Positions 16,959 through 24,490 of a DNA stretch of 32,766 nt are shown here, piece by piece (the stretch's first letter is position 1; each line of letters begins with the position of its first letter). Source of the stretch: Lachnospiraceae bacterium (GTDB taxonomy: Bacteria > Bacillota > Clostridia > Lachnospirales > Lachnospiraceae); the NCBI GenBank assembly GCA_024680815.1, contig JAILBQ010000031.1:1-32766 (forward strand). Direction: 5' to 3'. Below the pieces are notes generated by a model. That model was not told the origin of the DNA. It did no database searches and saw nothing but the letters and a program-made list of their open reading frames with translations. The position numbers and the translations under genes were made by a program.

Positions 16959-17743
16959 TCGGCATCACCTCCCGTTTTCGCAGAGCCTTCGGTACTAACT
17001 TCCTCTCCCGGAATAACCCCGTTTTTTCTGCATTCCCTGACCACGGAGGCCGTGCCCGAAAGGGCAGGCAGAATCTCCTCCCTGCTGCCTTTGGCGGCAA
17101 GACGCCCGTCCTTTATAACGATTATTTCATCCGCGATATTCAGTATCCTCTCCTGATGGGAAATAATAAGAATGGAGCTGCCGCTGATGTTTTTTCTCAT
17201 GCTCTCGAAAACTTCAATAAGATTCTGAAAGCTCCAGAGGTCGATGCCCGCCTCCGGCTCGTCAAAAACGGAAAGCACTGAACCCCTGGCCAGTACGGTG
17301 GCAATTTCTATGCGTTTTAATTCCCCTCCGGAAAGGGAGCTGTTTACTTCACGGTTTATATAGTCCCTGGCGCAGAGCCCCACGGCCGAAAGATAGTCGC
17401 AGGCGCCGGAAACCGAAAGGTTTCCGCCCGCGGCCAGGCGTATTAAATCCATCACCTGTATGCCCTTGAAGCGCACCGGCTGCTGGAACGCAAAGGCGAT
17501 GCCCTTTTTTGCGCGTTCCGTCACGGAGAGCTCCGTAATATCCTCCCCGTTAAAGATTATCCGACCCTCCGACGGCTTCTCGATTCCTGCGATAAGCCGG
17601 GCGAGGGTGGATTTCCCCCCTCCGTTGGGGCCGGTAATCACCGCAAGCTTTTCGTCCGGCAGAGTGAAGCTTACGTCTCTTACTATTTCCTTCTGCTGTC
17701 CCTCAGCCTCCACACCGAAGGACAGGTTAATGCATTCCAGCAT
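16952..17743 (-). CDS. sufC: SufC-family ATPase
   Basis: Cytoplasmic ABC-type ATPase that drives the SufB/D scaffold. With the start chosen here it has 263 residues. Walker A is GPNGGGKST (38-46), signature LSGGELKRIEIA, Walker B VLSVFDEPEAGID, and switch His in ILIISHQERIL. I chose the ATG at 17743 (MLECINLSF) because it has AAAGGAGATAT just before it. An in-frame upstream ATG at 17818 would add 25 residues unlike any SufC N-terminus. The gene follows the CofE-like gene after 77 bases that contain a small GC hairpin (17779-17794). It overlaps the SufB/D gene. Confidence 0.92.
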   Translation of the reverse strand: MLECINLSFGVEAEGQQKEIVRDVSFTLPDEKLAVITGPNGGGKSTLARLIAGIEKPSEGRIIFNGEDITELSVTERAKKGIAFAFQQPVRFKGIQVMDLIRLAAGGNLSVSGACDYLSAVGLCARDYINREVNSSLSGGELKRIEIATVLARGSVLSVFDEPEAGIDLWSFQNLIEVFESMRKNISGSSILIISHQERILNIADEIIVIKDGRLAAKGSREEILPALSGTASVVRECRKNGVIPGEEVSTEGSAKTGGDAEC

Positions 17744-17820
17744 GATATCTCCTTTGAAAATGCTGTGCTGCGCTGCGGCCCGCGAAGCCGCGGGGCAATC
17801 CGCACTTTCATTCATCACTT

Positions 17821-19023
17821 TCAGCTCGTATAATTGTCAAAATACCCCTGCACCAGAACCACGGGGGTTCCCTTGTCGCCGGAGCCGCTGGTCAGGTCGC
17901 AGAGGGAGCCGATAAGATCCGTCAGCTGCCTGGGTGTTGTCCCCTGTGAAGCCATGTTCCCCTTAAGGTCGCCGTCCTTGGCCCGTATGCTGTCGGAAAT
18001 GGCTTTTTTCAGCTCTTCGCCGGACAAATCCTTGAAATCGTTGTCCGCCAGATATTTTAACTTAAGCTCGTTGGGCGTTCCGATAAGGCCGTCGGTGAAA
18101 GCGGGAGAGACCACCGGGTCGGCCAGCTCCCAGATCTTCCCCTGGGGATCCTTAAAAGCGCCGTCTCCGTAAACCATGACCTCCACATGCTTTCCCGTGG
18201 CTTTCAAGAGCTTTTCCTGGATATCCAGTACCAGCCCCTTACAGTCTCTGGGAAAGAGCTTAATCTTATCTTCCGTGGACTTATTCGAGCCCAGCAGGCC
18301 GTAGCTTTCGTTATAGCCGCTGCCGTTTACCGGCTCCTTCAGGATGTCGTCCATCGTGCAGACCACCTTTGCTCCGGCTTCCGTTAAAATCCTCTTTGTA
18401 CGCTTTCTCGTATGAATATCACAGGTAAGGATCGAATCAGTATAGTCCAGAATGGTCTTCGGCTGGTTGGCAAAAATAATCTTTACCTCCGCCCCGCATT
18501 CCCGGATCAGATCACCGTAATATTCCACATAGTCGACACCGGTGAAGGGGTGCTTGTTGACACCGAAGAGTGAGCGGTATTTTTCAAGGGAAAGAACGTC
18601 GCTGTATGGATTGACCCCGGCTTCATCGATCTGGTCGAGGCTGACCAGCTCGTTTCCCACCTCGTCCGAGGGATAGCTGAGCATAAGGACGATTTTCTTC
18701 GCGCCTTTCGCGATTCCCCGCAGGCAGATGGCAAAACGGTTTCTCGAAAGGATCGGGAAAATCACGCCTATGGTCTCCCCGCCCAGTTTATTTCTGACGT
18801 CTTCGGCAATGTCGTCCACCGTCGCGTAATTTCCCTGGGAACGGGCCACAACGGATTCCGTAACCGCCACAACGTCCCGGTCTCGGATGGAAAAACCCTC
18901 CGCCTCCGCCGCCTCGAGCACACTGTCCGCAACTATTGAAGCCAGATCATCGCCCTCCCGGATAATGGGGCAGCGGATTCCTCTGGAAACGGTTCCTGTT
19001 TTGCGTTCTTTCTGTTCGCTCAT
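17821..19023 (-). CDS. CofE-like (coenzyme F420-0:L-glutamate ligase family) protein
   Basis: A 400-residue protein of the CofE family, whose known members add glutamate to F420-0 in methanogens and actinobacteria. The N-terminal family region is clear: IREGDDLASIVADSV and DRDVVAVTESVVARSQGNY at about 50-70. Family-like metal or GTP-site acids occur in LSYPSDEVGN and VMVYGDGAFKDPQG. It is longer than CofE (about 250) by an inserted or extended middle. I chose the ATG at 19023 because AAAGGA lies 9 bases before it; an upstream GTG would add six residues. No other F420 gene is visible and clostridia are not known to rely on F420, so another acid-amine ligation, perhaps on a different cofactor, is plausible. 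It is the first gene of the sufC-sufB operon. Confidence 0.8.
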   Translation of the reverse strand: MSEQKERKTGTVSRGIRCPIIREGDDLASIVADSVLEAAEAEGFSIRDRDVVAVTESVVARSQGNYATVDDIAEDVRNKLGGETIGVIFPILSRNRFAICLRGIAKGAKKIVLMLSYPSDEVGNELVSLDQIDEAGVNPYSDVLSLEKYRSLFGVNKHPFTGVDYVEYYGDLIRECGAEVKIIFANQPKTILDYTDSILTCDIHTRKRTKRILTEAGAKVVCTMDDILKEPVNGSGYNESYGLLGSNKSTEDKIKLFPRDCKGLVLDIQEKLLKATGKHVEVMVYGDGAFKDPQGKIWELADPVVSPAFTDGLIGTPNELKLKYLADNDFKDLSGEELKKAISDSIRAKDGDLKGNMASQGTTPRQLTDLIGSLCDLTSGSGDKGTPVVLVQGYFDNYTS

Positions 19024-19083
19024 GTTTTTCTTTCCTTTCACTTTTCTTCTCTACAGTGCATTTACCGGCGTCATCCCCGGGCT

Positions 19084-19112
19084 TTTATACACTGCTGAGT
19101 TATATCAGTCCA
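19084..19112 (-). promoter_or_regulatory. Probable promoter of the CofE-like/suf operon
   Basis: Leftward: TGGACT (19112-19107), 17-base spacer, TATAAA (19089-19084). The -35 matches consensus at four of six, the -10 at five of six. It overlaps the end of the upstream gene, allowing the suf operon to be read apart from the liv operon. Confidence 0.5.
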
Positions 19113-20157
19113 CATCCTCGTTTGTCATATCTTTAATCTTCAACTCGAAGTTTTCCACTTTTGAGCCGTTGCTGATGGATTTCACATTCTGTCCGGACAG
19201 TCCTTCGTTGTCAAGGTGAATGATAAGGCCGTCCCGGGAATCGTTTCCGGTGGTATCATAGGTCGCCTCTCCGCCCTCATAGGTCATTTTCACATCATCG
19301 TTGGAATACTGGGCGAAAGCTCCCCCTGCCTTGTAGGTTGCACCGTCAATGTACAGAGTATCCAGATCGACCCATTCAAAATCCTTGTATTTATTGTCCT
19401 TGATTTTCAATTCCTTTCCCTTGGGAGTAATCCACACACCGTTCTCATCCACCGCGATCACGGTTTCATAGGGAGTGTAGTCGGGATCGACATAATCCGA
19501 CTTCACCTTCATTTTGACAATGGAATGCTGATCGCCGTCAATTTTATACGCGTAGCCCGTGGGCTTATCTTTCTTATATTTTACTATCCAGTAGGTGTCC
19601 TTGTTTTTATGGAGCTGATAGCCCTTCGGATTGTATTTTTTGTAAACGCCCAGATTGGTGGTCAGGTCGTCATGAACAATGCCGTAGCCCGTAAGCATGG
19701 TGCCCTTGAATTCACCCAGGGCAAAGCTGTTGGTGCCGTGTACAAGATTGAGTCCGTCCGGCTTGTTGAACCGCTTGTTTCCCACATACTGCACCCCGTT
19801 GTAGGTGTACTGCTCCATCGAATATTCCGAAGAAGTGTAGGTGTTGGCCATGTTATAGAGCATGAAGGCCCCTACCCCTGCCAGAATCAGGATCAGAATC
19901 ACAATCACGGCTATAATGATTTTGGAAATCCTGCGCCGCGAGTTTCCGCCGGAGTATTCATTCAGTTTTTCACTCTTTTCGGTGACCTCAATGATTTCAA
20001 CCTTCTGTTTCCCGGGCTTTTTTTTCTCCTTTTTTGCCTTTTTTCCATTAAAATCCGCGATATCCGGCTTTTCCTCCTCATCCTTTGTTTCTATAAGAGC
20101 GGTCTGTTCCTGCGCGTCTTCCCTCTTCTCTTCTTCGTCCTTTTTCTTCATCGCCAT
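19105..20157 (-). CDS. Single-pass membrane protein of unknown function, downstream of liv genes
   Basis: I do not recognise this 350-residue protein. It has a Lys/Glu-rich cytoplasmic N-terminus (1-75), one membrane helix (about 79-101, IIIAVIVILILILAGVGAF) preceded by RRR, and an external domain of about 250 residues. That domain is rich in Tyr, Lys, Gly and Asp and contains repeated beta-like stretches such as YNGVQYVGNKRF and LYIDGATYKAGGAF. The topology (N-in) follows the positive-inside rule. An AGGAG site precedes the start. It lies 41 bases after the CBS-ACT gene and is probably the last gene of the liv operon. A role in amino acid sensing or the cell surface is possible but unsupported. 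Confidence 0.75.
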   Translation of the reverse strand: MAMKKKDEEEKREDAQEQTALIETKDEEEKPDIADFNGKKAKKEKKKPGKQKVEIIEVTEKSEKLNEYSGGNSRRRISKIIIAVIVILILILAGVGAFMLYNMANTYTSSEYSMEQYTYNGVQYVGNKRFNKPDGLNLVHGTNSFALGEFKGTMLTGYGIVHDDLTTNLGVYKKYNPKGYQLHKNKDTYWIVKYKKDKPTGYAYKIDGDQHSIVKMKVKSDYVDPDYTPYETVIAVDENGVWITPKGKELKIKDNKYKDFEWVDLDTLYIDGATYKAGGAFAQYSNDDVKMTYEGGEATYDTTGNDSRDGLIIHLDNEGLSGQNVKSISNGSKVENFELKIKDMTNEDVD

Positions 20158-20198
20158 GTCGGGCTCCTTTCTTTTCGAAGCGGTCAGTCTGCGAAAGT

Positions 20199-20885
20199 TT
20201 ACTCCTTCACCGGATAGTGCTTAACGGTTCCGTCCTCTTTTGTCTGGGCAATATCCTTCATCTTATAGCCTGCCTTTTCCAGCACCTCCGTCATATCCTC
20301 CACCGAAATCTCTCCGGTAGCCTTTATCACAAGCTCGGTGCCGCGTTCCTCAGAATGATAAATCGCGAGGGACTCCAGGTTTGCGTCGCTTTCCGCGAAG
20401 CATTTCGTGATACCCTCCAGAAAACCGGGATGATCCTCGCAGGCGATGACAAAGCGGGTGCCGCGCCTCTTGTGTCCCAGCAGATCGTTGAAGGCCTGGA
20501 AAATATCCTTCTCCGTAATGATGCCGATAACCCTGTTAGTCCCGTCCACCACCGGCAGCACGGCAATTTCGTTGTCTATCATCTGCTGTGCCGCTTCTTC
20601 TATGAACAGATCCTGCGTCGTGGTCTTGACGTCGGTGATCATGATGTCGGAAACCTTTGTCCGTGACAAAAGGTAATTGAGCTCGTATATCGAAAGAGAG
20701 GTGCTTTTCGAGCCGCTGCTTTCCTCCACCAGTCCCCCGGTGATAAGGCCGATAAGCTTTCCGCCCTCATCCACCACCGGCAGACGGTGGAAATGGTTTT
20801 TCGACATGATCTCCACCGCTTTTGAAATGACCGTATCCCCCGTGACCGTGAACGGCTCCGCCGTCATATGATCCTTAACATACAT
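20199..20885 (-). CDS. CBS-pair and ACT domain protein (AcuB-like)
   Basis: Cytoplasmic ligand-sensing protein of 228 residues. Two CBS domains form one Bateman module: the first (about 1-60) contains MTAEPFTVTGDT and HFHRLPVVDEGGKLIGLIT, the second (about 75-135) contains MITDVKTTTQDLFIEEA and VIGIITEKDIFQ. CBS pairs bind adenine nucleotides. The C-terminus (about 145-215) looks like an ACT domain, starting FVIACEDHPGFLEGI; such domains often bind amino acids. It directly follows livF, 53 bases downstream, behind a GGAAGGAGG site. Position in a branched-chain amino acid import operon makes a leucine/isoleucine/valine- or nucleotide-responsive regulator a reasonable inference. It has no enzymatic or DNA-binding domain, so the output is unknown. 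Confidence 0.88.
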   Translation of the reverse strand: MYVKDHMTAEPFTVTGDTVISKAVEIMSKNHFHRLPVVDEGGKLIGLITGGLVEESSGSKSTSLSIYELNYLLSRTKVSDIMITDVKTTTQDLFIEEAAQQMIDNEIAVLPVVDGTNRVIGIITEKDIFQAFNDLLGHKRRGTRFVIACEDHPGFLEGITKCFAESDANLESLAIYHSEERGTELVIKATGEISVEDMTEVLEKAGYKMKDIAQTKEDGTVKHYPVKE

Positions 20886-20938
20886 AGCTCAGCCTCCTTC
20901 CTGTCTGCTTTCAATACCACCGTAGTGACTGTTTGCCT

Positions 20939-21643
20939 TTACCCACCAAGGTAGGCTTTCTTCACCCTTTCATCCCTGGCGAGCTCCTCTCCGGTGCCGG
21001 AGAGGGTGATATACCCGGTTTCCAGTACATAGGCCCTGTTCGCAATGGAAAGAGCCCGCTTCGCGTTCTGCTCCACCAAAAGCACCGTTGTTCCCTTTTT
21101 ATTAATCTCTTCTATAATATGGAAGATTTCCGACACCAGCAGGGGCGAAAGTCCCATGGAGGGTTCGTCCATCAGCAGAATCGAGGGCTTCGCCATAAGC
21201 GACCTTCCCATGGCCAGCATCTGCTGCTCCCCGCCTGAAAGAGTTCCCGCCGTCTGGGTACGCCTCTCCTTGAGCCTCGGAAAAAGCGAAAAAACATCCT
21301 CCATGTCCTTCGTGATCTCTTCCTTGTCGGTTCGTGAATAGGCTCCCAGAATCAGATTTTCCTCCACGGTCTGCTGGGCGAAAACCCGGCGTCCCTCAGG
21401 CACCTGCGCCAGTCCCAGTCCCACGATTTTATGGGGAGCCATCTTCGTCAGCTCTTTTCCGTCCAGAAGGATGCTGCCCGATGCAGGCTTTAAGAGCCCG
21501 GAAATCGCGTGCATGGTCGTGGTTTTTCCCGCGCCGTTGGCCCCGATCAGAGTCACGATTTCCCCGTCCTTCACCTCGAACGAGATCCCCTTTATCGCCT
21601 CGATCATACCGTAGCTGACCTTCAGATCCTTAATTTCAAGCAT
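20939..21643 (-). CDS. livF: Branched-chain amino acid ABC transporter ATPase LivF
   Basis: One of two ATPases that power branched-chain amino acid import, 234 residues, the usual LivF length. Walker A GANGAGKTT (34-42), signature LSGGEQQMLAMGRSL, Walker B ILLMDEPSMGLSP and switch TVLLVEQNAKRAL are intact. The segment VPEGRRVFAQQTVEENL is characteristic of LivF. It begins 2 bases after livG ends and is followed by the CBS-ACT gene. The exact substrate, leucine only or leucine, isoleucine and valine, cannot be told from the ATPase. Confidence 0.94.
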   Translation of the reverse strand: MLEIKDLKVSYGMIEAIKGISFEVKDGEIVTLIGANGAGKTTTMHAISGLLKPASGSILLDGKELTKMAPHKIVGLGLAQVPEGRRVFAQQTVEENLILGAYSRTDKEEITKDMEDVFSLFPRLKERRTQTAGTLSGGEQQMLAMGRSLMAKPSILLMDEPSMGLSPLLVSEIFHIIEEINKKGTTVLLVEQNAKRALSIANRAYVLETGYITLSGTGEELARDERVKKAYLGG

Positions 21644-21645
21644 TT

Positions 21646-22419
21646 TTATTCTCCCAGGTATGCTTTTATAACCGCGGGATTCGCCTGAATCTCCTCCGGC
21701 GTTCCCTCGGCCAGCATCATTCCGTAATTTAAAACCGTAATACGTTCACAGATCCCCATAACCAGCTTCATGTCGTGCTCGATTAAAAGCACCGCAATTT
21801 TGAAATGATCCCGCACCAGACGGATCATGCTCATAAGCTCCTCGGTCTCCTGCGGATTCATTCCCGCCGCGGGCTCATCCAGCAGCAGAAGCTTCGGTCC
21901 GGTGGCCAGCGCTCTGGCAATCTCAAGCCGCCTCTGGGCGCCGTAGGGAAGGTTGGAAGCAAGATTATCCTTCTCCTCTTCGAGTCCGAAGATTTTCAAA
22001 AGCTCAATGGACTGCTCTTCCGTTTCCTTTTCCTTCGCCCTGAAGGAAGGGAGTCTCAGCACCGCCGTTACCGGCGAATAGACAACCCGGTTATGAAAGC
22101 CTGTCTTCACGTTATCCAGCACCGAAAGCTGGTCGAAAAGCCTGATGTTCTGGAAAGTTCTCGCCACGCCCGCGCGGTTCATCTCCACCACGTTTTTTTT
22201 CGCGGTATCCTCTCCGTTAAAGAGGATTTTCCCTCTGGAGGGCTGGTAAACCTTTGTCAGCATGTTGAAAACCGTGGTTTTTCCGGCTCCGTTGGGTCCG
22301 ATGAGCCCGACTATTTCCCTGTCGAAAATCTCCAGATTGAAATCGTTGACCGCCGTGAGTCCTCCGAAATCAATACCGAGATCCTCCACCTTAAGGATGG
22401 GAGTCTTATCCTCCGCCAT
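21646..22419 (-). CDS. livG: Branched-chain amino acid ABC transporter ATPase LivG
   Basis: Second ATPase of the importer, 257 residues. Walker A GPNGAGKTT (41-49), signature region LPYGAQRRLEIARAL (the LivG form of the ABC signature), Walker B LLLLDEPAAGMNP and switch VLLIEHDMKLV. The C-terminus AEGTPEEIQANPAVIKAYLGE is typical of LivG. Its start directly abuts the livM stop with no gap, so its ribosome site lies inside livM and expression is probably coupled. Confidence 0.95.
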   Translation of the reverse strand: MAEDKTPILKVEDLGIDFGGLTAVNDFNLEIFDREIVGLIGPNGAGKTTVFNMLTKVYQPSRGKILFNGEDTAKKNVVEMNRAGVARTFQNIRLFDQLSVLDNVKTGFHNRVVYSPVTAVLRLPSFRAKEKETEEQSIELLKIFGLEEEKDNLASNLPYGAQRRLEIARALATGPKLLLLDEPAAGMNPQETEELMSMIRLVRDHFKIAVLLIEHDMKLVMGICERITVLNYGMMLAEGTPEEIQANPAVIKAYLGE

Positions 22420-23484
22420 TCAGCTCACCTCCCCCTCTTTCCGGCCTCTCCCGGAAAACCTGTTTTTAAGGCGCCTGAGCCTCGTCTTCATGTTTTCGTT
22501 ATTGGTAAGAAGCATTATGAGAATCAGGACAACGGCATAAATCAGCATCCGGTAATCCTGCATCGAGCGTAAGAGCTCCGGCAGCAGCACAAGAATGATG
22601 GTGGCAATTATCGTGCCCGTCATATTGCCGAGTCCGCCCAGGACCACATATACCAGGATAAGAATCGAAGTGTTGAAATCGAACTTCGCCGGCACCAGCG
22701 TGGAATAGTTAAGTCCGTAAAGCGCTCCCGCCGCCCCGGCCAGACTCGCGGAAACCACAAAGGCCAGCATCTTCGTTCTTGAAATATCGATTCCCACGCT
22801 CTCGGCCGCAATCCGGTTGTCCCTGGCCGCCATAATGGCCCGGCCGCTGCGGCTGTACATAAGATGGTACACGATGATTAGAGAAACCAGAATAAGAATC
22901 ACTCCGGCCGTAAAGGTGGATATCTTCGCCGTACCCGTTGCCCCCATCGGGCCGTTAAGAAGCATTTTCCCGCCGGGAGCAAGCTTGGTGTTGTTGTCCA
23001 CAAAGCTGAACTGAAAGCCGTTCCCGTCAAAGCCCAGATACATATTGGTAATGATGCTCTTTATAATCTGCCCGAAGGCCAGGGTTACAATGGCCAGGTA
23101 GTCCCCCTCCAGCTTGAGCACCGGAATCCCGATGAGGAGGCCAAAAACGGCCGATATCATAACGCCAGCTATAATAGCAATAATAAGCCTCACAGGGCCA
23201 TTTGAAACCGACGCGGCAAGATAACCGGAAATACTGACCGCCGTAAAGGCACCCACACTCATGAAACCGGCCTGGCCCAGGTTCAGCTCCCCGGACACGC
23301 CCACGTTTAAGTTAAGTCCGATTGCCGCCACAATATAGCAGCAAACAGGCACCAGAAGGCTGGTAAAAAGACTCGAAAGATTTCCGGAATGTATCATGAT
23401 TTCAATTATCAGGTACAGCACGACCACCATGATATAGGAAACGGTGCGTCCCCGGTGCGTCCGGTCCAATAGCTTTTTTAACAT
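22420..23484 (-). CDS. livM: Branched-chain amino acid ABC transporter permease LivM
   Basis: Multi-pass membrane permease of 354 residues, one half of the channel with LivH. Family landmarks: GLNLNVGVSGELNLGQAGF (about residues 57-75), KLEGDYLAIVTLAFGQI, AARDNRIAAESVGID (the ATPase-contact loop) and VYVVLGGLGNMTGTI. The C-terminus ends in a basic tail (KTRLRRLKNRFSGRGRKE) on the cytoplasmic side. It starts 13 bases after livH and abuts livG. Confidence 0.94.
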   Translation of the reverse strand: MLKKLLDRTHRGRTVSYIMVVVLYLIIEIMIHSGNLSSLFTSLLVPVCCYIVAAIGLNLNVGVSGELNLGQAGFMSVGAFTAVSISGYLAASVSNGPVRLIIAIIAGVMISAVFGLLIGIPVLKLEGDYLAIVTLAFGQIIKSIITNMYLGFDGNGFQFSFVDNNTKLAPGGKMLLNGPMGATGTAKISTFTAGVILILVSLIIVYHLMYSRSGRAIMAARDNRIAAESVGIDISRTKMLAFVVSASLAGAAGALYGLNYSTLVPAKFDFNTSILILVYVVLGGLGNMTGTIIATIILVLLPELLRSMQDYRMLIYAVVLILIMLLTNNENMKTRLRRLKNRFSGRGRKEGEVS

Positions 23485-23497
23485 CCGTTTTCCCTCC

Positions 23498-24382
23498 TCA
23501 GACCTTTTCCCGAATCCGCCTGCCCAGAAGTCCGGAAGGCTTTATCAGAAGCACGATGATCAGCACCGCGAACACGATTGCATCCGAAAGCTGGGTGGAA
23601 ATATAGGCTTTCGCGAATATTTCGATCACCCCCAGCAAAAGGCCGCCCAGAAACGCTCCCGGGATCGAACCTATTCCGCCGAAGACCGCAGCGGTGAAGG
23701 CCTTGATACCGGGCATGGCTCCCAGCGTCGGGTAGACGGAAGGATAGGCTGCGCAAAGCAGCACCGAAGCGATGGCTGCAAGTCCCGAGCCGATTGCGAA
23801 GGTGATGGAAATGATTCTGTTCACGTTAATTCCCATAAGCGTTGAAGCGCCCTTGTCCTCGGAGCAGGCCCTCATGGCCCGTCCGGTTTTAGTCCTGTTT
23901 ATGAAAAGCGTCAGACAGACCATAACCAGGACACAGGTCGCAATTGTTATAAGCGTCAGGTAGGATATGGAAAGAGAGCCGAGCTCCAGAGAACCGCTGG
24001 GAAATACCGCCGGGAAAACCTTTGTGGAGGATGACCACAAAAGCTGTGCGGCGTTCTGAAGAAAATAGCTGACGCCGATGGCCGTAATCAGCACCGAAAG
24101 GCTGGAAGCCTGTCTTAAGGGCTTATAGGCCAGCCTCTCTATCGTGATACCCAGCACGGTGCAGACAGCTACCGACAGCAGCACTCCCGGAATCAGCGGA
24201 AGATTAAAAGAGCTCAGCGCAAAAAACACCACGTACGCTCCTACCATGATAACATCACCATGGGCGAAATTCAGCATCTTCGCGATACCGTAGACCATGG
24301 TGTAGCCCAGAGCGATTATGGCGTAGACGCTGCCAAGTCCCAGCCCGTTAATCAGATATGAAAAAAATTCCAAAATCCTCAC
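23498..24382 (-). CDS. livH: Branched-chain amino acid ABC transporter permease LivH
   Basis: Membrane permease, 294 residues, pairing with LivM. Typical LivH features: LINGLGLGSVYAIIALGYTM at the start, MLNFAHGDVIMVGAY (about 37-51), RTKTGRAMRACSEDKGAS for ATPase contact, and KAFTAAVFGGIGSIPGAFLGG. It is separated from livK by 108 bases that hold a strong hairpin (24422-24471), the largest gap in the operon. Confidence 0.94.
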   Translation of the reverse strand: MRILEFFSYLINGLGLGSVYAIIALGYTMVYGIAKMLNFAHGDVIMVGAYVVFFALSSFNLPLIPGVLLSVAVCTVLGITIERLAYKPLRQASSLSVLITAIGVSYFLQNAAQLLWSSSTKVFPAVFPSGSLELGSLSISYLTLITIATCVLVMVCLTLFINRTKTGRAMRACSEDKGASTLMGINVNRIISITFAIGSGLAAIASVLLCAAYPSVYPTLGAMPGIKAFTAAVFGGIGSIPGAFLGGLLLGVIEIFAKAYISTQLSDAIVFAVLIIVLLIKPSGLLGRRIREKV

Positions 24383-24421
24383 CTGCCTTTTTGCAAGTTC
24401 TCATAAATTATAAAGAAAGAA

Positions 24422-24471
24422 CGGAAAGGCCGCCAATCGGCAGAAATGTGCCGGCATTGGCAGCCTTTCCG
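24422..24471 (-). terminator. Hairpin after livK (leaky terminator or mRNA stabiliser)
   Basis: Outer 9-bp stem (24422-24430 with 24463-24471), one mismatch, 6-bp stem (24432-24437 with 24456-24461 shifted by one), then a 5-bp tip around GAAATG. On the transcribed strand it is followed by TTCTTTCTTTATAATT. It sits between the binding-protein gene and the permease genes, so partial read-through is expected. Confidence 0.75.
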
Positions 24472-24490
24472 CAATAATCGGAATACTCGC

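Noticed and set aside
17744-17820. GC hairpin (17779-17794) between the CofE-like gene and sufC as a terminator
   Set aside because: The stem has only 6 bp and no U-tract follows on the transcribed strand; it may at most slow the polymerase.
19216-20217. A 333-codon plus-strand frame opposite the single-pass membrane protein
   Set aside because: The minus-strand gene has a clear ribosome site, charged N-terminus and membrane helix; the plus-strand frame has no ribosome site and overlaps the whole gene.
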